Shown here: positions 24,888 through 34,551 of the stretch, in pieces | Layout of the letters: every line of letters begins with the position of its first letter | Numbering within the stretch: position 1 is the stretch's first letter | Assembly (NCBI RefSeq): GCF_045310695.1 | Contig: NZ_JBJIAA010000015.1 | Location: 97,475-161,474 of the forward strand | DNA: 64,000 nt | Direction of reading: 5' to 3' | Source: Clostridium_S neuense | Lineage (GTDB): Bacteria > Bacillota > Clostridia > Clostridiales > Clostridiaceae | Notes under the pieces: model-generated | Database searches by the model: none | Told to the model about the DNA's origin: nothing | The model's input: only the letters and a program-made list of their open reading frames with translations | Translations under genes and position numbers: made by a program

Positions 24888-25814
24888 ATGAGATTTTTTA
24901 TTGCTGATGATGATGAAGCTATTTGCACAATGCTTACAGAAATTATTGAAGACTACGATCTTGGCAGCGTTGTTGGTACTTCTGATAATGGCTCAAATAT
25001 AGATAAAACTTTGCTCTCTTTAAAAAAAATAGATATTCTTATAATAGATTTGCTTATGCCTATGCGTGACGGCATTGAAACTATCCGCAGCTTAGGTTCT
25101 AATCTAAATACAAAAATCATTATGCTTTCGCAGGTTGAAGATAAAGATATGATTGCAGAAGCTTATTCCCTTGGTGCTGAATACTACATTACAAAGCCTA
25201 TTAACAGACTTGAAGTTATAAAAATTATTGAAAAGGTAACTGAAAACATAAAACTCGAAAAATCAATATACGACATAAAAAAAACTCTTAACATACTTGA
25301 TTACACAAAGAAGAATTTTAAAGAAAAAGACATTGTAGAAAAAAAGACTATCTTAACCGCCGGCAAATTTCTTTTATCAGAGCTTGGTATAATAGGCGAG
25401 AATGGAAGTAGTGATTTACTATCTATGCTTGAATATATATATAAATGCGAAAATGAAGACAGCACGAAAGAAGAATTTCCTGCTTTGAAGGACATATTTA
25501 CAAATATCGCAATTAAAAAGCTTAAACCAAATGCATCTTCTTCTGACATAACAAAGGAAATTAAAGCTTCAGAGCAGAGGGTTAGGAGAGCTATCTCTCA
25601 AAGTCTTACACATCTAGCTTCTCTTGGACTTATGGATTATTCTAATGAAAAATTTGAAGAATATTCGTCAAACTTTTTTGATTTCACAGAAATTAGGAAG
25701 AAGATGCTGGAGCTTGAAAATAACACAAAGTCTTCGGAATCAAAGATTAGAATTAACATGAAAAAATTTGTTAAAGTGCTATATATGGAAGCAAAAAAGA
25801 AAATGCTAGGATAG
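24888..25814 (+). CDS. GlnL-like response regulator with YcbB output domain
   Basis: 308 aa. The receiver domain (residues 1-120) has the acidic pair DDDE, the phospho-acceptor Asp in ILIIDLLMPMRDG, Ser in IMLSQVED and Lys in YITKPI. The C-terminal half resembles the YcbB DNA-binding domain of B. subtilis GlnL: EIKASEQRVRRAISQSLTHLASLGLMDY looks like its helix-turn-helix and FVKVLYMEAKKK closes the protein. It should be phosphorylated by the 23613 kinase and bind DNA, with gltP as the obvious candidate target. No terminator is evident after the gene. Confidence 0.83.
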   Translation: MRFFIADDDEAICTMLTEIIEDYDLGSVVGTSDNGSNIDKTLLSLKKIDILIIDLLMPMRDGIETIRSLGSNLNTKIIMLSQVEDKDMIAEAYSLGAEYYITKPINRLEVIKIIEKVTENIKLEKSIYDIKKTLNILDYTKKNFKEKDIVEKKTILTAGKFLLSELGIIGENGSSDLLSMLEYIYKCENEDSTKEEFPALKDIFTNIAIKKLKPNASSSDITKEIKASEQRVRRAISQSLTHLASLGLMDYSNEKFEEYSSNFFDFTEIRKKMLELENNTKSSESKIRINMKKFVKVLYMEAKKKMLG

Positions 25815-25905
25815 CAAGTAAATAAGACTATCTTTAAACATTATTCAATTCTACTCCAGTTTTGTATTCATAATATATACTACATGTTACGCTACTAAAA
25901 ATGCA

Positions 25906-27132
25906 CTATCCTTTTCTCGTTATAAACTTCATAGCAAAATTTGGTACATTAACAAAAAAACAAATTGCTATAAATATAACTGGAAATGAATATCTAGGTT
26001 GTCCTTCTGTAACAAAATAAGTACAGGTAACCATGTAAAATATAATCAAACCATACACGCTGAATTTATCCAATTCTTTTTTAGTAACAAAGCTTTGAAT
26101 TACTTTTACACTGTATGCAATTATTGAAATTACCGCTATTACAAATACAATAATTTTAACGTCATTTGATAGAGTTCCCAAAAGCATTTGAATGCTTGGA
26201 TTCATTCCGCTTCCATAAAAGCTATAGCTTATATCACTGCAGCTAAAGTAAGTGTTAATTAATCTCTTGAAGCCTAACACTACAAATTGTCCTGGATGAC
26301 TTACTATCCACTTTTTTGCAGCCGCTGTTAACATTTTATTTTTTTCTGTTGCATTTGCATTAATATAACTCTTTTTATTTACAATAGAATTTTCAACGTT
26401 TTTAGCATCCATCCAAAGTCCAGTATGATTTTGAGAATTATTATTTATATAAAGTACAATTCCCTTGTTATTTGATATAAGCGTAAACTGACCTATAAGC
26501 TTCGTATTTCTGTAAATCCAGGGTGAAAGGCATATCATACTAACAATCAATATTAAAATACTATGTTTTAAAACATCTAAAAGTTTATTTTTAAGCAAAA
26601 GTTCTATTACAAATACTGCAAAGAAAAATAAAAAGAAGAATGGTTTTATCATTGCAGCTACCGCCGTAAGAGCTCCTAGTGCAACATATTTATGTTTAAA
26701 ATCACTAAAGTATACAAGAGTAATCATAAAGAGCACTGTAACAAATATTATTTCTGTTCCTGTAATGCTATTATAAAAAATATTATTAGGAAAAAGAACA
26801 AACATTCCATAAATAATTTTTTGCTTTCTTTCGCTTATATTAATTTGCTGTACTATCCAATAGAACATCAAATAATTAAGTGCTGTCAAAAATATATTGA
26901 ACACTTTTGCCACCATTAGATTTGCTCCAAAAATTCTATATACAAAACCAAGTACTATTGAATATCCAACTGATGTATAGGTATCTCCCCATGCACCACC
27001 ACTAGCCATTTGTTTTGCAAGATCATTATAATATTTAAAATCTGAATATGGCTGAGTATTTACCATTATAATCCATACTATACTTAATAAAAGTCCAAGT
27101 ATAGTTATATTTCTATAATAATTTTTCTTCAT
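25906..27132 (-). CDS. GT39/ArnT-like membrane glycosyltransferase, paralog 2
   Basis: 408 aa from the ATG at 27132, which has AAGGAG nine bases before it; a TTG at 27156 would overlap the upstream gene. About ten membrane helices with a periplasmic loop near residue 24 carrying YSDFKYYNDLAKQMASGG, then GDTYTSVGYSIVLGFVY, ending with YFVTEGQPRYSFPVIFI. This resembles polyprenyl-phosphate-sugar-dependent transferases (PMT/ArnT, GT39 clan), where an acidic residue in the first loop is catalytic. It is closely similar to the product of 31648-32889, including YINNNSQN and SHPGQFVVLGFKRLIN. It is the last gene of the Bce-type operon. Acceptor and donor are unknown. Confidence 0.7.
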   Translation of the reverse strand: MKKNYYRNITILGLLLSIVWIIMVNTQPYSDFKYYNDLAKQMASGGAWGDTYTSVGYSIVLGFVYRIFGANLMVAKVFNIFLTALNYLMFYWIVQQINISERKQKIIYGMFVLFPNNIFYNSITGTEIIFVTVLFMITLVYFSDFKHKYVALGALTAVAAMIKPFFFLFFFAVFVIELLLKNKLLDVLKHSILILIVSMICLSPWIYRNTKLIGQFTLISNNKGIVLYINNNSQNHTGLWMDAKNVENSIVNKKSYINANATEKNKMLTAAAKKWIVSHPGQFVVLGFKRLINTYFSCSDISYSFYGSGMNPSIQMLLGTLSNDVKIIVFVIAVISIIAYSVKVIQSFVTKKELDKFSVYGLIIFYMVTCTYFVTEGQPRYSFPVIFIAICFFVNVPNFAMKFITRKG

Positions 27133-27145
27133 ACTTTTTTTCTCC

Positions 27146-29164
27146 TTAATTTTCAATTTCCTTCAAGTATCTGCTTGTCGTAAGCAAAAAAAAGGTTATT
27201 TGAATTACTCCATAAATTATAAAAATCAGTAATGTATTATGCCATAGGTAATTAGCATATTTAAGATCTTTATACATAGTCGACATGTAATAACCTGTAA
27301 CTACTATAGCTATAATTGATGGCACTAAAAATATGCTTCCTATTTCCTTTATAATAATGTTATTTATCTCTCTATTTGTTAAACCAATTTTAAAAAGCTT
27401 TTTAGACAGTTCTCTATCTTCTTCAATTGAAGTAAAAGCCTTAAAGTATAAAATTGCTGCACTTCCAATTAAAAGGGTTACACCTAAAAATGAATAAGCA
27501 AAAAGTGAAAACCCATCGTTATTCATTCTGTCCGAAAATTTCTTCTTCTTTAAAAACAATGTATCCTTAAGCTTTTTTCCACCAATTTTATTAAGATTAT
27601 AGGATAAATTTTTTTCAATACTTTTATATTCATTGTTATTATTTAAATTAATAAGTACATCATCATAAATTGAGCTTTTTGATGAATTTTTTTTGAGCTT
27701 TTCGTAATCTTCATCGCTAAGTATTACTGAAACTCCTCTAACAAAAGTACCTTGTGAATTAAATAAAGTGTTATTAATAGTTTTATCCTTATAGGTTATA
27801 TTTTTTTCAGGAACATATATATACCCCTTATTCTGCTTGAGCTTTGTATATCTTGTAAATGGAAAGATTCCATTATTACAAAACAAACGAAAAGTTTCAC
27901 TATTTTCATAATCATCTTCTTTGGGAAAATCTATAACAATTCCGCCGACCTGATAGTTATTTCCACCCGCCTGAGCAAAAATAGCATGTCCTCTCCTTAC
28001 GGCTACACGGTCTTTATTTAATTTATTATATCTACTTTCACTTGTAGCCATAATCATAATGCCATTCCAGTTTATCTTTTCTTTTGATACTACTAAATAA
28101 AAAACATTTATACCTTGAAGTACCTTATAACTTTTAATTTTTGCCCCTGAAGCCTCAACCGTGCTTTTTAAGCTATTTTTATATAAATCATTTTGAACAG
28201 TAAAGCTTAAATCATATGGATCTATAGAATTTAAATTATTATCTATAGATATGTAGTTTGAGTATGAAACAGAAATAAAGCCAATACCACCTGCTACAAG
28301 AATTATTACTACATATAAAACGGTCCTGTAAGCAATAAATCTATGTAAAAATGAATTTATGCATAATATATTATTGTTGTAGATTCTCTTACTTCTTTTT
28401 AAAATTTTAATTATTAATTCCATAGCAAAGCCTATTGCAAAGTACAAAGCAATAATATCTGCTATAAACATCTTGATTAAAATCCTAGGTTGATCATTAA
28501 TCTCATAATTTGATATGTTGTGAAAAATCACCACAGAAGCTGTAATTACAATTATCCCAACAATACCAAGCAATGAATTTCCCCTTTTAATATATCTTTT
28601 TGAAGTAGATTTTAGTATTTCCACAATTGAAAGTCTTTTAAGAAACATAATTTGATAAATTGTATTAAATATAAATATTAAGCCTGATATTGTAGCAATG
28701 TATGCATATGCCGAAGAACTAATTTGGATATTAATATTTGTAATGCTTAAAAGCTTTAATATTGCCATATAAAATAGCTTTAAAAATACAGTTCCAAAAA
28801 CACCTCCAAAAACAAAAGAGGCTATTGCAATCATAAAGTTTTCATATAAAAGGATATTGATTATATTTTTAGAGGTTAAGCCTATAGTAAAATAAATTCC
28901 AAATTCTTTTCCGCGATATTTAGTAAAAGACACTGTTGTATAAATTATAAAGGCTATAGAAAAAGCCACCATCAAAACTATAGTACTATTAAGGCTATTT
29001 GTGATTTCAAAATTAGTTTTTTGTGCCTCCATAAATTCCTTGCTCAATGCCAAGCTAAAAAACATAAATAAAATTGCAATAATAAAACTATTACCCAAAA
29101 GATAAGCAGTATAATTTTTAATATTGTATTTGGCATTTTTCAATATCATTTTCCAGAGACTCAT
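27146..29164 (-). CDS. BceB-type ABC transporter permease (peptide antibiotic resistance)
   Basis: 672 aa with ten expected membrane helices and a large extracellular region of about 200 residues (about 310-530), the plan of BceB/VraG permeases with FtsX-like segments at both ends. The N-terminal MSLWKMILKNAKYNIKNYTAYLLGN is characteristic. In this family the permease both protects against cell-wall-active peptides and acts as the true sensor, relaying to a BceS kinase; the cognate kinase and regulator are encoded just upstream. The start overlaps the ATPase stop (TAATG). Which peptide is detected cannot be predicted. Confidence 0.88.
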   Translation of the reverse strand: MSLWKMILKNAKYNIKNYTAYLLGNSFIIAILFMFFSLALSKEFMEAQKTNFEITNSLNSTIVLMVAFSIAFIIYTTVSFTKYRGKEFGIYFTIGLTSKNIINILLYENFMIAIASFVFGGVFGTVFLKLFYMAILKLLSITNINIQISSSAYAYIATISGLIFIFNTIYQIMFLKRLSIVEILKSTSKRYIKRGNSLLGIVGIIVITASVVIFHNISNYEINDQPRILIKMFIADIIALYFAIGFAMELIIKILKRSKRIYNNNILCINSFLHRFIAYRTVLYVVIILVAGGIGFISVSYSNYISIDNNLNSIDPYDLSFTVQNDLYKNSLKSTVEASGAKIKSYKVLQGINVFYLVVSKEKINWNGIMIMATSESRYNKLNKDRVAVRRGHAIFAQAGGNNYQVGGIVIDFPKEDDYENSETFRLFCNNGIFPFTRYTKLKQNKGYIYVPEKNITYKDKTINNTLFNSQGTFVRGVSVILSDEDYEKLKKNSSKSSIYDDVLINLNNNNEYKSIEKNLSYNLNKIGGKKLKDTLFLKKKKFSDRMNNDGFSLFAYSFLGVTLLIGSAAILYFKAFTSIEEDRELSKKLFKIGLTNREINNIIIKEIGSIFLVPSIIAIVVTGYYMSTMYKDLKYANYLWHNTLLIFIIYGVIQITFFLLTTSRYLKEIEN

Positions 29165-29919
29165 TATATGTCCCCTCCAATAGCACCTTCTGCTTCAATA
29201 ATTTTATCAAAAAACCTTCTTCTATCCCCATCTGAATTAATTTCAAGCTTTATTTCTCCATCCTTTATAAATATAATTCTAGTGCAAAAGGACGCAGCAA
29301 AAGGATCATGAGTAACCATGACAATTGTCGTTTTTCTTTCCTCATTTATTTTATTAAAAGTATCCATAATATTTCTTGAGGATTTTGAATCTAAGTTTCC
29401 AGTAGGCTCATCTGCAAATACAATAGATGGATTAACAGCAAGCGCTCTAGCCACAGCCGTTTTTTGTTTTTGTCCACCAGAAATATTGTAAGGATAACTG
29501 TTTTCTATCTCCTTAAGGTTTAAAAAATTCAAAAGTTCGCTCGCTTTGCTTTCAATAATTTCTGGTTTCACTTTGTCTACGGTCATAGGAAAACCTATAT
29601 TTTCTTTTACTGTCAAGCTTTCTAAGAGATTAAAATCTTGAAATATAAACCCTATATTTCTTCTTCTAAAAAGTGCAAGCTCATCTCTTTTCATTTTAAT
29701 TATATTTTTTCCTTTGATAAAAACCTCTCCATTAGTAGCGTTATCAATTCCTGAAAGTATATTCAAAAGTGTTGTTTTACCACTGCCGCTTGGTCCCATT
29801 ATCCCCAGAAATTCGCCTTCCTCTACACCAAAAGATATACCTTTTAATGCCTTTACGCTTCCAACTTTTTTATAAGCATCATAAATTTTTGTTAGTTTCA
29901 TACATTCTAAAACCTTCAT
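29164..29919 (-). CDS. BceA-type ABC transporter ATP-binding protein
   Basis: 251 aa MacB/LolD-like ATPase. Walker A GPSGSGKTT, signature ISGGQKQKTAVARAL, Walker B IVFADEPTGNLDSKSS and H-loop VMVTHDPFAAS are intact. It is paired with the 27146 permease by translational overlap. The RRRNIGFIFQDFNLLESLT segment is the usual Q-loop. With the kinase and regulator it forms a Bce-like flux-sensing antibiotic resistance module. Confidence 0.92.
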   Translation of the reverse strand: MKVLECMKLTKIYDAYKKVGSVKALKGISFGVEEGEFLGIMGPSGSGKTTLLNILSGIDNATNGEVFIKGKNIIKMKRDELALFRRRNIGFIFQDFNLLESLTVKENIGFPMTVDKVKPEIIESKASELLNFLNLKEIENSYPYNISGGQKQKTAVARALAVNPSIVFADEPTGNLDSKSSRNIMDTFNKINEERKTTIVMVTHDPFAASFCTRIIFIKDGEIKLEINSDGDRRRFFDKIIEAEGAIGGDI

Positions 29920-29978
29920 ACTTATCCTCCTGCATCCTTAGTATATCTTTTTTCCTTACCTTCTCAAATTGCTTATTC

Positions 29979-30983
29979 TTACATAACCTTACACTCATGA
30001 AAGGTTACACTTACAACCGTTCCTTTTCCATCCTCCGATTCTATGCTTATATTGCTATTTAGCATGTTACATACAGTTTTACACATATAAAGTCCTATAC
30101 CGGTTGATCTTCCATCACGCCTTCCATTGCTGCCTGTAAAAAAAGGCTCAAAAACTCTACCAAGCTCTTCCTTTTTTATTCCAATACCTGTATCTTTTAT
30201 ATATAAGGTAATAATTTCTCCTTTTTTCTCACAGTAAAAGGTTATATATTTTGTGTTTGCTGCGTATTTTATGGCATTGTTAACAACTTGAGAAACAACA
30301 TAGCCTGCCCACTTTTTATCAGTATATATGTAATATTCATCTTCAATTTCAATTTTAGGAAACACTCTTCCATATATAAAATTCCTTTTTTCCGCATTTG
30401 CAATATCGGTTATTAAGCTTTTTAAATTTACCTTTTCCGGAATGTAATCCTTTGCGAATTCTTCAAGCCTAAATATATTTAAAGTACTCTCTAGATTTTC
30501 TTGAAGCTTGGCATTTTCCTCATATATATCTTTAATTAACTCCTCCCCCTTATAAAGCTTTTTACCCTTTTCTGCCGCAAGCTCTATGATTGCTACAGAG
30601 GTTTTCATATTGTGAATCCATTCACTTAAAAACTTTTCTTTTTCCGCATGCTTTTCTTCCAAAAGGTCAATTTTAGAAATGTAATCACTGTGTAGTTCTC
30701 TCAGCACATTAAGTACATCTTCAAAAACATATCCATTTTTCATTTTATATTTTGGACTTACTTTCCCTTCATCTAGGTAAATATAGAGATTCCTGTATAC
30801 AAAGAATTTGTAGGTAAGATAACATATTAGAAAGGTTAATGCTAAAATTAGTGGATATGACATAAATTTACTGTCATATATAAAAAAATAATAAAGCATA
30901 ATTGATACTGTGCTAATAATGTAAAGAAATATAGCTGCTTTTTCCTTTTTCAAAGTATTAATTAAAATTTTACTGAAGGACAT
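29979..30983 (-). CDS. BceS-type sensor histidine kinase
   Basis: 334 aa from the ATG at 30983, which has GGGGGA seven bases upstream (a TTG at 30989 abuts that site). Two closely spaced membrane helices (about residues 14-58) leave almost no extracellular loop, the intramembrane-sensing layout that depends on a BceB-like permease. The H-box is FLSEWIHNMKTSVAIIEL, followed by N-box VVNNAIKYA, G1 KDTGIGIKKEELGRVFEPFF and GRSTGIGLYMCK. The start overlaps the end of the regulator gene by 14 bases. It should phosphorylate the 30970 regulator. Confidence 0.88.
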   Translation of the reverse strand: MSFSKILINTLKKEKAAIFLYIISTVSIMLYYFFIYDSKFMSYPLILALTFLICYLTYKFFVYRNLYIYLDEGKVSPKYKMKNGYVFEDVLNVLRELHSDYISKIDLLEEKHAEKEKFLSEWIHNMKTSVAIIELAAEKGKKLYKGEELIKDIYEENAKLQENLESTLNIFRLEEFAKDYIPEKVNLKSLITDIANAEKRNFIYGRVFPKIEIEDEYYIYTDKKWAGYVVSQVVNNAIKYAANTKYITFYCEKKGEIITLYIKDTGIGIKKEELGRVFEPFFTGSNGRRDGRSTGIGLYMCKTVCNMLNSNISIESEDGKGTVVSVTFHECKVM

Positions 30984-31635
30984 AACCAATCCCCCTTTTT
31001 GTTACAACAAACACTTCTGCCTTTATTTCCTTTAGTCTTTTCTTTAGTCTTGTTATATTAACAGTTAACGTATTATCATCCACAAAAGCAGTTTCATCCC
31101 ACAATTCCTCTAAAAGTTCTTCCCTTGAAACTACCTTATTATAATTGGTTATAAACACCTTAAGAAGCTTGTACTCATTTTTAGAAAGTTCTATTATTTC
31201 ACCGTTTACTTTAAGACTCATACTTTCACACATAAGCTCTATATTTTTTACTTTTACAGCCTTGCTTCCACTTGAATCAATTCTCCTAAATACCGCATTT
31301 ATCTTTGCAATAAGAAGTTCTATTCCAAAAGGCTTAGTTATGTAATCGTCCGCGCCTAAATCTATTCCTCTTATTTGTTCTTGTTCTGCACTTCTTGCTG
31401 AAATAATAATTACTGGAGTAGACACTCTCTTTCTAATGCTCTTAAGAAAATAAAAACCGTCAAATTTAGGCAAATTAATGTCCAGTAATATTAAATCGGG
31501 GGAGGCAGACAAAACCTCCTCCTCCACCCTATTAAAATCTGTTACAAGTTTAACTTCATAATCATAGCTGCTTAAAAAGTCTTCTATATACTTCCTTAAT
31601 GTCATATCATCTTCCACAATTAAAATTTTTTTCAA
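30970..31635 (-). CDS. BceR-type OmpR-family response regulator
   Basis: 221 aa from a TTG start at 31635, preceded by GAGGGTGA; a GTG at 31644 is possible but lies in that site. The receiver has Asp in LILLDINLPKFDGFYFL, Ser in VIIISARSAEQEQ and Lys in DYITKPF. The C-terminal winged helix has LSKNEYKLLKVF, NKVVSREELLEELWD and VDDNTLTVNITRLKKRL, as in BceR. It should activate the linked ABC genes when peptide antibiotics are sensed. No obvious inverted repeat binding site was pinned down upstream. Confidence 0.9.
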   Translation of the reverse strand: MKKILIVEDDMTLRKYIEDFLSSYDYEVKLVTDFNRVEEEVLSASPDLILLDINLPKFDGFYFLKSIRKRVSTPVIIISARSAEQEQIRGIDLGADDYITKPFGIELLIAKINAVFRRIDSSGSKAVKVKNIELMCESMSLKVNGEIIELSKNEYKLLKVFITNYNKVVSREELLEELWDETAFVDDNTLTVNITRLKKRLKEIKAEVFVVTKRGIGYVLQ

Positions 31636-31647
31636 AACCGTCACCCT

Positions 31648-32889
31648 CTAGCGCTTAATAGGATTCTTAAAAAACTCTCTCCAGTTAACGAAAAAGTATA
31701 TAACTATAAATATAAATGGAAAAGCATATCTTCCCTGACCTTCTGTTATAAAATACATTGCTGTAAACATATAAAAAACTATAAGTGCATACAAACTAAA
31801 GCTATCAAGTTCATTACTTCTTCTTTTAATTAACATTCTTATTACCTTTATAGAATAAGCAATTATTGCAATTATTCCAACTAAAAATATTACATTTCTT
31901 ATGAGATTTGTGTACATAAGAAGCATGCTTTGAAGTCCTTGGCTAAGTCCTGCCTTGTTGTAAGTGAAAAGTATATCATCACCTACAAAATACACATTAA
32001 TAAGCCTTTTAAAACCTAAGACTAAAAACTGTACCGGATGACTCTTTATCCACTTCTTAGCTACTTTTGAAAGCATATGATTTTTCTCAGTCATATTTGC
32101 TTTCTTGTACTCCTTAGTTAAAACTATGGAATTTTCAACATCTGCTGCTGGCATCCATCTTCCTTTTGTATTTTGAGAGTTATTATTTATATACAAAACT
32201 ATACCGCCGTTATTAGATACACCTGTAAATTCTCCAATAAGTTTAGTATTTCTATAAATCATAGGTGATACAACCACCCCTGTAAGTACAAGAACTATTA
32301 AGGCATGAAGAGCTGGCTTTATTAGTTTTTTATTCTTAATTATTTCCACCAAAAATACAGCAAAGAAAAACACAAAAAAGCCTGGCTTTATCATAGTCTC
32401 TGCTCCTGCCAAAATCCCTACAAAAATATACTTGAATTTATTGTTAGAGAAATATATATTAGTAATCAAAAGAAGCAGCATAGTGAAAAGTATCTCTGTC
32501 CCAAGAAGACTATTGTAAAAAATATTAGCTGGGAAAAATATAAAAATAAAAAATATCATTTTTCTTTTAATTTCACTTATATTAATTTTTTTAAGCAAAC
32601 TGTACATTAAAAAATAGCTTATAATAGTAAGAAGCAAATTGAATATTTCTCCTACAAGAATGCTTTTTCCAAAAATCATAAATACATATCCAAGCACAAT
32701 AGAATAGCCAACAGATGTGTATGTATCTCCAAAATTTCCTCCATTTGCAATTTGCTTTGCTAAACCATAATAATAATCAAAATCTGAATAAGGTACTGTT
32801 TTAACAAATGCAACCCATAAAATGCATAATATCAATGCTACCAACATTGATATCAAGTAGAATCTATTTTCTCTCTTTAATATACTCAA
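31648..32889 (-). CDS. GT39/ArnT-like membrane glycosyltransferase, paralog 1
   Basis: 413 aa, TTG start with AGGAGG six bases upstream. About ten membrane helices, with the same landmarks as the paralog at 25906: PYSDFDYYYGLAKQIANGG in the first loop, GDTYTSVGYSIVLGYV, VLYINNNSQNTKGRWMPAAD and YFITEGQGRYAFPFIFI. Residue-by-residue similarity between the two is high over the whole length, so they are duplicates. Membrane transferases of this fold move a sugar from a polyprenyl-phosphate carrier to an envelope acceptor. It leads the operon that continues with the BceRS-like and BceAB-like genes, with only three bases before the next open frame. The acceptor is unknown. Confidence 0.7.
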   Translation of the reverse strand: MSILKRENRFYLISMLVALILCILWVAFVKTVPYSDFDYYYGLAKQIANGGNFGDTYTSVGYSIVLGYVFMIFGKSILVGEIFNLLLTIISYFLMYSLLKKINISEIKRKMIFFIFIFFPANIFYNSLLGTEILFTMLLLLITNIYFSNNKFKYIFVGILAGAETMIKPGFFVFFFAVFLVEIIKNKKLIKPALHALIVLVLTGVVVSPMIYRNTKLIGEFTGVSNNGGIVLYINNNSQNTKGRWMPAADVENSIVLTKEYKKANMTEKNHMLSKVAKKWIKSHPVQFLVLGFKRLINVYFVGDDILFTYNKAGLSQGLQSMLLMYTNLIRNVIFLVGIIAIIAYSIKVIRMLIKRRSNELDSFSLYALIVFYMFTAMYFITEGQGRYAFPFIFIVIYFFVNWREFFKNPIKR

Positions 32890-33010
32890 AATTATCCTCC
32901 TAGTTATGAAAATTTCCTAATTAAAAATATTCTATAAAATTATATCATAACAAATTTAACGTTTCACATTTTATTTTAAAATTTTAAGGTAAAATATTTT
33001 TTGATTTTCA

Positions 33011-33052
33011 TTAAAAAATAGAGGCTACTCACCGAAGAATTAGTGAATAGCC
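33011..33052 (-). terminator. terminator of the tandem lipoprotein genes
   Basis: On the minus strand GGCTATTCAC pairs with GTGAGTAGCC (one mismatch) around a 10-base loop and is followed by TCTATTTTTTAA. It lies just after the stop of the second lipoprotein gene and separates that pair from the glycosyltransferase/Bce operon. Confidence 0.75.
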
Positions 33053-33067
33053 ACACAAATTGGATTT

Positions 33068-33790
33068 TTATTTATCCGCTTCAATATTAATCTTTCCAAC
33101 GTTTGCATTTACTATTGCATATATAGTTACATTAGTTTTTCCATAATTAGAATTTGTATATTCATCACCATTATTCGTAAACCATGTTGAATCAATTGCC
33201 TTTGCAATAAAATGCTTTTTTATTTTCACCTTCACTCCAATATTTTTAGGAAAATGTATTGTGGTTTCTCCTACACCACAGTTTAAATTCACATTTAAGT
33301 TTTTCTTGTAATCTCCAGATATATCTAGGTTTAACTTTCCAGTTCCCATATCAATATCTAGCTTATTTAATTGAACTTTTCTCAAATCAGCCGTAACATC
33401 TCCTACCCCTGTTTTTATAGTCATATTAACTGGTACATTTTCACTAAAATTTAGCTTCCACTTATTTATATCCTTGTTGCTTTTGCTAATTTTACTCATA
33501 TTAGGCTGACTTATATTTAAATCTTCACTATTATTATTTTTAATATCTTCTATAATTGGTTTCCATTCAGATTTATTAAAAATAATTTTAGAACTAATAT
33601 TGTTACTGTTACTGCTATTAATGTTTAAAGTTCCAACTTTTAAATTAATCCCAACATTTACAGTCTTCAAATTTGATACATTAAAAGTATTATTTTGTTC
33701 CCGAACTTTGTTTGTACTATTATATGTACATCCTATTAAAAAGCTTGCTATTATGATTATACATATTTGCTTTAAATATTTTCTTTTCAC
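33068..33790 (-). CDS. DUF4097-like beta-helical lipoprotein, paralog 2
   Basis: 240 aa from the GTG at 33790, preceded by GGGAGTGG; this start gives a lipoprotein signal with lipobox FLIGC near residue 20, just like the neighbour. The body is built of repeated short strands such as VGVNLK-like KVGTLNINSSNSNNISSK, KTGVGDVTADLRKVQLNKLD and NCGVGETTIHFPKNIGVKVK, the pattern of the toast-rack DUF4097/DUF2154 family of putative adhesins often linked to cell-envelope stress regulators. It is a tandem duplicate of 33826-34551. No biochemical role is known to me. Confidence 0.7.
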   Translation of the reverse strand: MKRKYLKQICIIIIASFLIGCTYNSTNKVREQNNTFNVSNLKTVNVGINLKVGTLNINSSNSNNISSKIIFNKSEWKPIIEDIKNNNSEDLNISQPNMSKISKSNKDINKWKLNFSENVPVNMTIKTGVGDVTADLRKVQLNKLDIDMGTGKLNLDISGDYKKNLNVNLNCGVGETTIHFPKNIGVKVKIKKHFIAKAIDSTWFTNNGDEYTNSNYGKTNVTIYAIVNANVGKINIEADK

Positions 33791-33825
33791 AAATTTCCAC
33801 TCCCACATAAAAATCAAAATTTCTA

Positions 33826-34551
33826 CTAATCCACATTAAGATTAATTTTTCCACTGCTTGTACTTACTGTCGCATACAAAGTCACACTACTTTTACCATA
33901 ATTAGAATTTGTATAAATACCCTCTTCAGAATTCATAAGCCCAACTAAATTAACTACATCTTTATCCGAATGCTTTTTAATTTCTACTTTAACTCCAATG
34001 TTCTTAGGAAAATATATTGTACTTTCTCCTCTCCCACAGTTTAAATTTACAGTTATGTCTTTCTTGTAATTTCCAGAAACATTGAGATATAATTTTCCAC
34101 TTCCCATATTAACATCTAAATTACTCAATTGAAGTTCTCTTAAATCAGCTTTAACATCACCAGCCTCTGATTTTATCTTCATATTGGTAGGAACATTTTT
34201 ACTAATGCTCAAATCACAATTATTCATTATAGTGTTTTTACCTTTATCTATATTTCCTATAACTGGCTCGCTTATATCTATATCTTCACCATAATTGTCC
34301 TTCATGCTTTTTACAATAGGCTTCCATTTAGGATCACCAAAGGTAATTTTAGAGCTAACATTATTATCATTGCTACTATTAATATTCAAAGTACCAACCT
34401 TAAGATCAATTCCCGTATTTATAACTTTTAAATTTGATACTGTGCAGGTATCATTTTGTTCTTGAATTTCACTTGCATTTACTCTTCCGCATCCCACTAA
34501 AAAAACTGCAATAAAAAACAAAAATACTAGCTTTAAATATTTTTTCTTCAT
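33826..34551 (-). CDS. DUF4097-like beta-helical lipoprotein, paralog 1
   Basis: 241 aa with lipobox FLVGC near residue 21. The strand repeats LKVGTLNINSSNDNNVSSK, KSEAGDVKADLRELQLSNLD and NCGRGESTIYFPKNIGVKVE align throughout with the downstream paralog at 33068. Both proteins therefore should be membrane-anchored surface beta-solenoid-like domains. The pair ends at the terminator at 33011. Proximity to the Bce-type resistance operon suggests an envelope-related role, which is inference. The upstream region carries palindromic repeat copy D. Confidence 0.7.
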   Translation of the reverse strand: MKKKYLKLVFLFFIAVFLVGCGRVNASEIQEQNDTCTVSNLKVINTGIDLKVGTLNINSSNDNNVSSKITFGDPKWKPIVKSMKDNYGEDIDISEPVIGNIDKGKNTIMNNCDLSISKNVPTNMKIKSEAGDVKADLRELQLSNLDVNMGSGKLYLNVSGNYKKDITVNLNCGRGESTIYFPKNIGVKVEIKKHSDKDVVNLVGLMNSEEGIYTNSNYGKSSVTLYATVSTSSGKINLNVD

